Assembly: GCA_965209045.1 (NCBI GenBank)
Contig: CBDBPW010000003.1
Coordinates: 1,488,001 to 1,552,000, forward strand
DNA length: 64,000 bases
Source: JAJEFO01 sp965209045
GTDB lineage: Bacteria > Pseudomonadota > Alphaproteobacteria > Rhodobacterales > Rhodobacteraceae
Direction of reading: 5' to 3'
Shown: in pieces, positions 33,370-41,262 of the stretch
Layout: the number at the start of each line of letters is the position of its first letter
Numbering within the stretch: the stretch's first letter is position 1
Notes under the pieces: model-generated
Seen by the model: only the letters and a program-made list of their open reading frames with translations
Databases searched by the model: none
Told to the model about the DNA's origin: nothing
Made by a program: the position numbers and the translations under genes

Positions 33370-34293
33370 CTACGCCTTGAAGATTCTCAACGTCACGGGA
33401 CCGGATTTCGGCCCGAGCCAGGCGTCATCGCATATAGCGGCGTCGATGCGATCCTCCACCAGCCAGGATCGCGTACTTTTCGTGAGGTCGTGCATCACGA
33501 TGCGGGGCCGATCCTGTCGGTTTTCCAAGGCCTCGACGATTCCTTTCCGGCCAGCGCCCACGCAATGCACCGCAAGCAGATCCGGCGCGGTTCGAAGCTT
33601 GGCACTGTCTTCACCGGTTTCGATCGTCGGCAGGATTTCAAGTCCCGGATGATGCTCGCCCATGAAGGTGACGAAGCCGGCCTCGCGCTCCTGATGGCCA
33701 TGAAACGCTCGGCTGCCGCAAAACACCGCCACCGCGCCTTCATGCCGACCGCCCAGCATGCCGACAATCTGGCCAGCCGTTCGGCCGGCAATCCGGTTGT
33801 CGATGCCGACATAGGAGGACCGCGGCGTCGACAGCACGTCAGACGCCAGCGTCACGACGCGCACGCCGGATTCGCAGAGTCGCCGGATTGCATCCCTTGT
33901 GCGCGGATGATCAGTCGTGATGGCTCCGACGCCTTCGGTGTTGAGGGCGACGCGATCCAACGCGGCGACAAAGGAATCCGGCCCGATGCCGTCAAGCCAG
34001 AGCATGTTGCAGCTCTTCACCAGCGGCTGCGTCTGTGCGCAGAGCTGAATGCTCTCTGCCACATCGCGCATGAAGGCGTTCCGGGAATGCGGAATCAGGA
34101 ATTCCAGCCGTGCGGCACGGGACGGCAGCGGCACCATGCCTTCCAGCGGCAGATAGCCAAGCTCGCGTGCGGCGCGCATGACACGATGCCGGTTCGGCGC
34201 GCTCACGCCGGCGCGGCCATTGAGCGCACGGTCCACCGTAGCTGGCGAAACGCCAGCCCATTCCGCGATGTCCGAAATCGTTGCGCGGCCCAT
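33370..34293 (-). CDS. LacI-family transcriptional regulator, slightly short at the C-terminus
   Basis: A 307-aa repressor-type regulator. The helix-turn-helix is at residues 4-25 (ATISDIAEWAGVSPATVDRA), the hinge NRHRVMRAARELGY follows, then a periplasmic-binding-protein-like sensor domain (VGIDNRIAGRTAGQIV, VHCVGAGRKGIVEAL). The C-terminus ends at LRIFKA, somewhat earlier than in most relatives, where another helix follows. ATG at 34293 (GRATISDIAEWAG) is chosen over the upstream frame. Its position near a sugar operon and a sugar-operon relic suggests it once regulated one of them. Sensor ligand unknown. Confidence 0.85.
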   Translation of the reverse strand: MGRATISDIAEWAGVSPATVDRALNGRAGVSAPNRHRVMRAARELGYLPLEGMVPLPSRAARLEFLIPHSRNAFMRDVAESIQLCAQTQPLVKSCNMLWLDGIGPDSFVAALDRVALNTEGVGAITTDHPRTRDAIRRLCESGVRVVTLASDVLSTPRSSYVGIDNRIAGRTAGQIVGMLGGRHEGAVAVFCGSRAFHGHQEREAGFVTFMGEHHPGLEILPTIETGEDSAKLRTAPDLLAVHCVGAGRKGIVEALENRQDRPRIVMHDLTKSTRSWLVEDRIDAAICDDAWLGPKSGPVTLRIFKA

Positions 34294-34492
34294 GCGACCG
34301 GGTCCCCTCCCAAATCCTGTGCCGGCCGTACGAAGGTCTCCGAAAACTCCGGAGTTGTCCTGCACCGCATACATCAGATTCCATCAATGTGTCGGCAGGT
34401 TCGGAGCAGGACCGGCATGTTTCAGCGCATCAGGAACTTGATGACGGAGCCATGATTGCACGCGACACAATGCGCTTCCTTGGGCACATTCG

Positions 34493-34550
34493 GCAAGATC
34501 GCGGCAAGATATGGTGCAAGATATGGCATATTGTGGCGAATGGCATCTTG
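34493..34550. promoter_or_regulatory. repeat cluster upstream of the desaturase gene
   Basis: Three direct copies of GCAAGAT at 34493-34499, 34504-34510 and 34516-34522, spaced 11-12 bases (about one helix turn). ATATG-G-CATAT is a perfect inverted repeat at 34521-34531, and an inverted copy, ATCTTG, lies at 34545-34550. It lies between the divergent LacI-type gene and the desaturase and is more A+T-rich than its surroundings. Looks like a multi-site operator. Confidence 0.5.
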
Positions 34551-34696
34551 AGGCAAGCTGCAGGTCTGGCGGGCCATTGCGTCCATGATGGAATCTGATG
34601 GTCTCGCCGCTTGTGGCTTGGTGGCCGAATCGCAATCCTGCCATGAGCAACCGGCGACCAGAGGTGCCGAGGGCACCCATCCAGATCAGGGGAAGA

Positions 34697-35833
34697 ATGG
34701 CGAACACGGCATCACTGCGGGACCACGATCAATTTGCCCGGGACTATTCGCTGACTGGCCCGACCTCGAAACACGCCATCGAAGCGGGTCTTGCCGCGGC
34801 AGAGTGGTATCACAGCGAGCTTTCGCGCAGCACCATGAAGACCCTGATGAAACGCCGGAACGGGCCCGCGATCCGCGACACGCTGGCCTGGGTCGCACTG
34901 CATGTCGTCTTCGCGACCGGCGGGATCTACTTCTGGGGCAGTTGGTTCGCGCTGCCCTTCTGGCTTGCCTACGGGGTGATCTACGGCTCGGCCTGCGACA
35001 GCCGTTGGCACGAGTGCGGTCATGGCACCGCCTTCCGGACCCGCTGGATGAACGACGTGGTCTATCACGTTGCGTCCTTCCAGATCATGCGGAACCCAGT
35101 GAACTGGCGCTGGAGTCATGCCCGCCACCATACCGATACAATCATTGTCGGGCGTGACCCGGAAATCGTGTGGATGCATCCGATCAACCTGACCTTGAAG
35201 GCGCTTGCCTATTTCGGCATCTGGGACACTTGGAGTTCGTTTCTGGTCCTGGCGCGGAACGCCTTTGGCGAGCTTTCGCCAGACGAAAAGGACTACATCC
35301 CGGAAAGCGAGCGGCCCAATGCGGTGTTCTGGGCGCGCGTTCACATGTGCATCTACGCCCTCGTTGCAGCCATCTCCTTCGGGATGGTGGCTGGCGGGAC
35401 GGGATGGATGTCCGCTGTCCCGCTTCTCTTGATTGGCGGCCCGCGGATCTACGGGTGCTGGCATTTCGTGATGACCGGGCTTTTGCAGCACGGCGGGCTG
35501 GCCGAGGACGTGATCGACCACCGGCTCAATTCGCGCACGCTCTACCTCAATCCGGTATCGCGCTGGCTTTACTGGAACATGAACTATCACATCGAGCATC
35601 ACATGTTCCCGATGGTTCCCTACCATGCGCTGCCTGCGCTGCACGAAGCGATCAAGGATGACCTTCCGCCGCCGAACACTTCGCTTTGGGACGCCTATCG
35701 CGAGATGATGACTGCCGTGATGCGGCAACGTCGCGAACCCGGCTACTACCTGCGAAAGGAGCTGCCACCCACTGCCCGACCTTACAGGGAAGACCTGCAC
35801 CAGGCCGTGACATTTCGGGACGCAACAGGATGA
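34697..35833 (+). CDS. fatty acid desaturase family protein
   Basis: A 378-aa membrane di-iron desaturase/hydroxylase. The three histidine boxes are present and correctly spaced: HECGHGT (105-111), HARHHTD (141-147) and HIEHHMFP (298-305). Two hydrophobic hairpins lie between them (about 70-95 and 210-250). Such enzymes introduce double bonds or hydroxyls into acyl chains in the inner membrane. The ATG at 34697 follows CAGGGGAAGA; earlier in-frame starts lack a ribosome site. It stands alone, preceded by a repeat cluster that may control it. Some family members act on non-lipid alkyl substrates, so the exact reaction is open. Confidence 0.9.
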   Translation: MANTASLRDHDQFARDYSLTGPTSKHAIEAGLAAAEWYHSELSRSTMKTLMKRRNGPAIRDTLAWVALHVVFATGGIYFWGSWFALPFWLAYGVIYGSACDSRWHECGHGTAFRTRWMNDVVYHVASFQIMRNPVNWRWSHARHHTDTIIVGRDPEIVWMHPINLTLKALAYFGIWDTWSSFLVLARNAFGELSPDEKDYIPESERPNAVFWARVHMCIYALVAAISFGMVAGGTGWMSAVPLLLIGGPRIYGCWHFVMTGLLQHGGLAEDVIDHRLNSRTLYLNPVSRWLYWNMNYHIEHHMFPMVPYHALPALHEAIKDDLPPPNTSLWDAYREMMTAVMRQRREPGYYLRKELPPTARPYREDLHQAVTFRDATG

Positions 35834-35942
35834 CGGGGCCGTTCCAGCGAGTCGGGAGCCGCCGTGGCCCGGCCAGGCGCGTGCGCGGCCGAGGCAATCG
35901 AGGGCGAAGACCTGATCCGCCGGGGTCGCGGCGACCGGACAT

Positions 35943-36254
35943 TTGCACGGCGGGCTTCAGGCCGTCGCGATCACGAGCGCCGCGCACTTCGAGAGCGACT
36001 TGATCTTCCTTGACGAAACGATGAACAACCTCGCCGCCTCCAAAGTCCTTGGGGTCTTCCGCCTTGTTCGCGAGGTCCGGGAACCTGGTGAGGCCTGCGC
36101 TTTCATCACGCACGGCGGTCGCCGCGGATTTCAGGCTTTTGACCGAGTGCTCGTCATGCGGCGCGTCGAAGTCCTGGCTGATGCCCGAAGCCCGAGATCT
36201 TCCGGCATTTCGGACGCGGAAGACATCATCACCAGCGAAGTGCTGCCGGAATGA
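35943..36254 (+). pseudogene. relic of a sugar ABC transporter ATPase (C-terminal part)
   Basis: The frame reads GGLQAVAITSAAHFESDLIFLDETMNN, then GVFRLVREVREPGEACAFITH, then DRVLVMRRVEVLADAR and IITSEVLPE. These are the signature region (SGGQRQ damaged to GGLQ), Walker B (LIFLDE) and H-loop (FITH) of a sugar-type ABC ATPase such as FrcA. There is no Walker A or N-terminal half, and there is no supportable start codon. The stop codon overlaps the ATG of the next gene (ATGA), so the two were once an operon. Confidence 0.75.
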
Positions 36255-37300
36255 CGAAGATATTGGCGGAAGGCATAGAGCTGTCCTTCGACCGTGGGAC
36301 CGGCCTCATCGAGCGCTTCGCCGTTACTGACAACCGCGTCGAAGTCGCGCCGCTTCATCGTGCGCCGTGGGTCGGCACCGGCGAGGCTCTGCCGCCCGAT
36401 ACCGCGCCGCACGTGGCTGCGCTGGGCGGCGACTTCTTCTGCGCCCCGTTTGCCGGCCGCGAAGGCGACTCACCGCTACATGGCTGGCCCGCAAATTCCG
36501 CCTGGATCATTGAAAGAAAGGAAGGCCGGGCGCTGCGTGCCGCCTTGCCAAGGCAGGTCTATGGCGCCGGGCTGGTCAAGGACCTGATCCTGCGCGATGG
36601 CCATCCCTTCGTCTACCAAAGTCACACGTTCACGGGCGGCAACGGGCACGTTCCTGTCGCCAATCACGCCAATCTTTCCCTGCCTAGCGGCGGGATCATC
36701 CGGACATCGCCCAAAGCACACTGGGAGACTCCGAAAGACCCTCAGGAGAGCGATCCGGCAAGAGGCAGATCGGCCCTGAAATACCCAGCGAAATGCAATT
36801 CGCCAATGGCGTTTCCTGGTCTCACGGGCGATGTTGACCTGACCATGTTTCCTTGGAACTCGCGGCACGAGGATTTCGTGATCGGTATCGAAGAAGGCGG
36901 ACTCGAGCTAGGTTGGACGGCCGTGTCTCGCCCAGCAAGCGGCGACCTGTTTCTCTCTCTCCGAAACCCGCGGCAACTGCCTATGACGATGCTATGGCAT
37001 TCCAATGGCGGCCGCGACTACCCGCCGTGGAACGGTCGACATTTCGGCTGCCTGAGCGTCGAGGAGGGCGCGGCATCGCACATGCTGGGACTCTCTGATG
37101 AATCGGCGTTGTGCGGCCCTGGCGGGCTGTCACTCGAGGCGGACGGCAGCGTGTACGTCCGGCACGTCATAGGCGCCATTCGCTGGCCAACAGGCGAACC
37201 GGTTGCAGACATTCGCCTGAGCGATGCGTCGCTGCTGATCCGAGGTGAAGCTGGCGCCAGGCGCAGCCTGCCGATCGACCGCGCGTTCCTGGCGCCTTGA
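36251..37300 (+). CDS. aldose 1-epimerase-like hypothetical protein
   Basis: A 349-aa protein with the look of a galactose-mutarotase-fold enzyme: ALGGDFFCAPFAG, HGWPANSAW with a possible catalytic-type histidine, then beta-rich stretches (YQSHTFTGGNGHVPVANHANL), and MLWHSNGGRDYPPWNGRHFGCLSVEE near 255-280. Members of this fold interconvert sugar anomers or bind sugars, but I cannot place this one in a characterised subgroup. It overlaps the stop of a decayed sugar-ABC ATPase gene by ATGA, so it belonged to a carbohydrate operon whose transporter is gone; it may now be poorly expressed. Confidence 0.75.
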   Translation: MTKILAEGIELSFDRGTGLIERFAVTDNRVEVAPLHRAPWVGTGEALPPDTAPHVAALGGDFFCAPFAGREGDSPLHGWPANSAWIIERKEGRALRAALPRQVYGAGLVKDLILRDGHPFVYQSHTFTGGNGHVPVANHANLSLPSGGIIRTSPKAHWETPKDPQESDPARGRSALKYPAKCNSPMAFPGLTGDVDLTMFPWNSRHEDFVIGIEEGGLELGWTAVSRPASGDLFLSLRNPRQLPMTMLWHSNGGRDYPPWNGRHFGCLSVEEGAASHMLGLSDESALCGPGGLSLEADGSVYVRHVIGAIRWPTGEPVADIRLSDASLLIRGEAGARRSLPIDRAFLAP

Positions 37301-38023
37301 GGCGACCTGGCCGGGATGGATCGACGCAAGACGTGCAGGCTGTCGCTCAGCGCCGGCTCTGCAGCAATCCCCTGCACAACCGGTCCAACTCCGACGTACG
37401 GGAGGGCGCCGCGTAGTCAGGGTCGGACTCTGCTGCGAGAGATCTGCCCTTCCTGCATGCAAGCTCCTGAACTGAATGAACATTCGGGTTCAGGCCGTCC
37501 ACTGCTGCACTTGAGGAAAGCTCGGATCTGGCAACGCAAGGGAGATCGCAAGACTGACCATGTCCCCCTGTCGCGCAGAACGGTGAGCGCGGCTTCCGTG
37601 CCCGCTGGACGGGCGCCACCGTCTCGGCAACCCGTCGAAGACTGGCGCGACTGCCTGCCCTGCGACCGAAGCCGCACGGCTGCCGGCCTGTCCCGGATCG
37701 CGGTCTCGCGGCAGTTCCGGATCGAACGTCCAGGAGCGTGCCCTGGTCCGGAGACTTTGCCCGTGGACCACGCTCGGCTGCGACTTCGACTTCCACCGAC
37801 CAAGTCCCCTGAATTCCGGTTGCCAACAACCGGTCCGCATCTCGCCGCCCTGGAGCGTCTTGCCGAGCCCGGCAGAGACGACCTTCTCGTTCAGCCACCC
37901 AGCGTCACGGGGTTCGGTCAATGCGGGCACGCGTCCCTGCGATTCCTGCCATTGGTCACAATCATGCGGGTTTCGGATCGCGCAACTGCAGCGCACTGCA
38001 ATCGTCTTGGCCTCGGCTTTCGA
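37301..38023. other. intergenic stretch of ~720 bases, no gene seen
   Basis: Between convergent genes. A long plus-strand frame runs through it into the antisense of the next gene, but its composition (Arg/Pro/Ser-rich, no ribosome site) looks like non-coding reading. No terminator hairpin with T-run found. Confidence 0.45.
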
Positions 38024-39142
38024 TCATTGCCCGATTTCACTCGGAACCGCCCCGCCTTCGCAATCCGTGGGTTCGGGATCGATTGGCCTGGGCTGCTTCC
38101 TTGCGATCCGGAACTCCTGGACCATGATCGATTCCGTCTTTGCGATTCCTTGTCGCCTGGCCCAGTTCTCGACCGCCCGGCGTGTCGTTCGCGCGTCGTC
38201 GCCACGCAACCCTTCCTCGCGAAGCACGATTCGTTGGCCTGGCTTCGTCCCAATCACGACCTCGTGCCAGCGGCGCAATCGCATGCGCAGCGGAGGTGCA
38301 TGCGACGGCCCTTGCAGGCCTCGCGCGCCGATCCAGCTCACGTAGCGAAATCGTGTATCCGGTTCGACGTCCCGCCATTGCTTGATCGCGTCCTCCGAGA
38401 GCCGCCAACTGTTGTCGGCGCGGACCATCGCAACCTGCCGATGCACGTCCTGGAGCGGAAGCCGACGCTCCACCCAGGTTGCTTCCCCGATCCAGGCAAC
38501 CATCGTGGAGAACCGCCCCGTACCGATCGCGCCTGGCACACGGGGCTCGTCATAGTCGTGTGCACCACGCACCCAGATGCCGTTCTCGCCAAATCCATCG
38601 GGCACCGGGTGCTCTCGCCCGTCCTCGCCCGGCTCGATCCCGGCAACGAAGATCTCTCCGACGGATCCTCGCCCGGCGTCTTCGATCCAGAATGATTCGT
38701 CATCAAGAATCTCGTCCAGTTCCGCCATTCCCTCGTAGATCCGGTAGACGTTTCCCCTGCACTTCAACGCCCGAAGGACAAGCACGGGACCCTTCTCGCC
38801 GGGCTTCGCGTTTCCTGCCGACAGATCCTTGCGACTGCCGACCGTCCATTTGTATCGTTCCTGTTCGAGAACATGCATCGCTTGACGGATGCGTGGTCCT
38901 GCAGTCCAGACACTGCGGCCGCGCACCGTCCGCCGGACCGTCGCCTCCTCCATGCGGATCCCTGCCGTACCTAGAGTGAACCGCGTTCCGGACAAGGACG
39001 CGCCGATGCCCTTGACGCTGCGTGCGCCCAGGATGGTGGCGACAGTCTCGCTCGAAAGTTCCGTGCCCTCTTGCGCGAGCCGGACCAGCAATGGCAATCC
39101 GGCCCAATGCCGCGCCAGTTCGTCGTAGGGCAATCCGCTCAT
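38024..39142 (-). CDS. hypothetical protein, 372 aa, unknown family
   Basis: I do not recognise this protein. The start is well supported: AGGAGG lies five bases before ATG at 39142. It is soluble, with no signal peptide or membrane segment. The N-terminal ~60 residues (DELARHWAGLPLLVRLAQEG ... ATILGARSVKGIG) look like a helical, possibly DNA-binding or adaptor-like domain. The middle (about 95-190) is beta-rich with many tryptophans and acidic residues (YRIYEGMAELDEILDD), and the C-terminal third is basic (RMRLRRWHE, RTTRRAVENWARRQG) and could bind nucleic acid. It stands alone between two long gene-free stretches, which suggests an accessory gene. Confidence 0.65.
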   Translation of the reverse strand: MSGLPYDELARHWAGLPLLVRLAQEGTELSSETVATILGARSVKGIGASLSGTRFTLGTAGIRMEEATVRRTVRGRSVWTAGPRIRQAMHVLEQERYKWTVGSRKDLSAGNAKPGEKGPVLVLRALKCRGNVYRIYEGMAELDEILDDESFWIEDAGRGSVGEIFVAGIEPGEDGREHPVPDGFGENGIWVRGAHDYDEPRVPGAIGTGRFSTMVAWIGEATWVERRLPLQDVHRQVAMVRADNSWRLSEDAIKQWRDVEPDTRFRYVSWIGARGLQGPSHAPPLRMRLRRWHEVVIGTKPGQRIVLREEGLRGDDARTTRRAVENWARRQGIAKTESIMVQEFRIARKQPRPIDPEPTDCEGGAVPSEIGQ

Positions 39143-39682
39143 CAAGGCCTCCTGCGTTCAATCGTCATTGGAATTCACCGGGCCACTTGCGCCGCGACGC
39201 CTAGCTTCGCGTCTAACCCTTCATGCGCCTAAAGGCGAGCAGGTTGGTCGGAATTGTATCCGCCTGCAGGGCGCCTCGCCATTGCTCCGAACCCAGGTAC
39301 GCCTGATCCGTGGCTTCGGCAAGATCGAGCGCTTCGCGCCGCGTGAAGCGAGTTGCGTGATCACGGTCCGTTTCTTGGTGAGCTTCGGGCAGCATGACGA
39401 AGACCGACGCGGCACCGGCCGCCGACGGAACCGAGCAAGTGGTCTTGGAGCGGCGCCTTTCGCCATCCCATGTTGCGCTCGGCGCATTGGGTCACGGACA
39501 TGCACGGTCGCTGCCGACAGTCGGCAAGTGCCAGCGAATGGTCGCATGCAAAGTGCTCAAGTCAGGCTGGAAATTCTTTCCGACCATCAAAGACAGGAAA
39601 CGAGACGCGAAGGTCCTGCAACCGCCGTGCCCGCACACGCTTCCCACTTGCGGAAACGCGTCCCGCAACTTAACTTCTCTCC
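39143..39682. other. intergenic stretch of ~540 bases, no gene seen
   Basis: Between the divergent hypothetical gene and moaA. It should hold both promoters. A 60-codon minus-strand frame (39213-39395) has protein-like composition but no ribosome site. No molybdenum-cofactor riboswitch fold could be recognised by eye. Confidence 0.45.
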
Positions 39683-40690
39683 ATGACGGACGCGCCACTC
39701 ATCGACCCGTTTGAGCGCGCAATCACGTATCTGCGCGTTTCGGTCACTGACCGCTGCGATTTCCGGTGCGTGTATTGCATGTCGGAACACATGACCTTTC
39801 TGCCGAAGCGGGATCTGCTGACGCTGGAAGAACTGGACCGGATGTGCTCGGCATTCATTCGACTGGGCGTTAGGAAACTCAGGATCACTGGCGGCGAGCC
39901 GCTCGTGAGGCGCGACATTCTCACTTTTTTCCGCGCCATGACCAGGCACCTGGAGCAAGGCGCCCTCAAGGAACTGACGGTCACGACAAATGGCAGCCAG
40001 CTCGCGCGGTTTGCCGATGACCTGGTTGATGCCGGGGTCCGGCGCGTGAACGTCTCGCTCGACACGCTGGAAGAAGAGAAATTCGCCCGTGTTACGCGCT
40101 GGGGCCGCCTGCCTCAGGTGCTGAACGGCATCGATGCCGCGCAGGGTGCCGGGCTGCGCGTGAAGATCAACACGGTGGCGCTCAAGGGGTTCAACGAAGA
40201 CGAGCTCTTTCGACTTACGGAGTGGTGTGCGTCGCGCGACATGGACCTGACCTTCATTGAGGTCATGCCAATGGGTGACCTCGGCGGCGAGGACAGAGTT
40301 GGTCAGTACTGGAGCCTGAAAGATCTGCGCAGCCGTCTTGAAGAACAGTACAGGCTCGTCGACCTCACCCACCGGACGGGCGGGCCGGCACGTTATGTAC
40401 GTCTTGAGGAGACTGGCCAGCAAGTCGGATTCATCACGCCCTTGACGCACAACTTCTGCGAGTCGTGCAACCGGGTGCGGCTGACTTGCACCGGCGAACT
40501 CTACATGTGCCTCGGGCAGGAGGACATGGCCGACCTCCGTGCACCGCTGCGGGCCTCGGAAGCCGACGGGCTGCTGGAGAACGCAATTCGGGAAGCCATC
40601 GGCCGCAAGCCCAAGGGCCATGACTTCGACTATTCGCGACAGCGCGCAGACGGCCAGGTCAGCCGCCACATGAGCCACACGGGCGGCTGA
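39683..40690 (+). CDS. moaA: GTP 3',8-cyclase MoaA
   Basis: A 335-aa radical SAM enzyme that converts GTP to 3',8-cyclo-GTP, the first step of molybdenum cofactor synthesis. The SAM-binding 4Fe-4S motif CX3CX2C is at Cys25, Cys29 and Cys32 (CDFRCVYC). The substrate-binding cluster CX2CX13C is at Cys259, Cys262 and Cys276, and the double glycine needed for activity closes the protein (HTGG). TGGEPL is the SAM-contact motif. It stands alone; other moa genes are not nearby. Its product would serve the CoxL-like molybdoenzyme encoded at the left of this window, among others. Confidence 0.96.
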   Translation: MTDAPLIDPFERAITYLRVSVTDRCDFRCVYCMSEHMTFLPKRDLLTLEELDRMCSAFIRLGVRKLRITGGEPLVRRDILTFFRAMTRHLEQGALKELTVTTNGSQLARFADDLVDAGVRRVNVSLDTLEEEKFARVTRWGRLPQVLNGIDAAQGAGLRVKINTVALKGFNEDELFRLTEWCASRDMDLTFIEVMPMGDLGGEDRVGQYWSLKDLRSRLEEQYRLVDLTHRTGGPARYVRLEETGQQVGFITPLTHNFCESCNRVRLTCTGELYMCLGQEDMADLRAPLRASEADGLLENAIREAIGRKPKGHDFDYSRQRADGQVSRHMSHTGG

Positions 40691-41262
40691 GCGATCAAGA
40701 AAGCCTGTCGGCTCGATGGCAGGCACCCATTGTCACTCTGAGTGTTCGGCAATGCGTACGAGCCGGAAAGTGCGTGCACTCCAAGAACGGCAACGCAGGC
40801 CGAGACCCGCCGGGACGAGCGTCCAAATTGGTTCGGCGGACCCCGAAGCGGTAACCGGGGCGCGCCCGGCGAGTCATCCAGCCCTTCGCCAAGGCGTTGC
40901 CGGACGGAAGCTGGAACCCTGACGCAAGATCAACTGCCAAGGCGAACATCGCTGCGGATTCGGTCGGCCCCGGGGGCGCCTTCCTCGCGACCGGCTTCAA
41001 ATTGCGAACGCGCGACATGTCGTTCCAAATGCTGCCTGGCGTTTCCAAGTTTCCGGACATCGTTCTCGTCTCGGCACGCAATGGCGCGGCAAGAGCCCGT
41101 ACCGCAAGTCAGTCGATGCCGTGGACGAAACACGCCTCGCCGCTTGATGCAGGCCGGTCTCGTAGACCTCCGCAAGCTCGCGGATGTCAAAGAAGCGCAG
41201 GCAACGCCTGGACCGGACGACGACACCCGGTCCAGTTTGCGGCAATGTCCGGCGAGGTCGCC
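40691..41262. other. intergenic stretch of ~570 bases, no gene seen
   Basis: Between convergent moaA and the M32 carboxypeptidase gene. Short protein-like bits occur on the minus strand (FDIRELAEVYETGLHQAARR near 41170) but without start signals. A weak imperfect hairpin follows moaA, without a T-run. Confidence 0.4.

Noticed and set aside
37316..38695. 459-codon plus-strand frame
   Set aside because: Its second half is exactly antisense to the better supported gene at 38024-39142, it has no ribosome site, and its Arg/Pro/Ser-rich composition is typical of shadow frames in GC-rich DNA.
39213..39395. 60-codon minus-strand frame with protein-like composition
   Set aside because: No ribosome site, no family resemblance and no coupling to a neighbour; not enough to call a gene.
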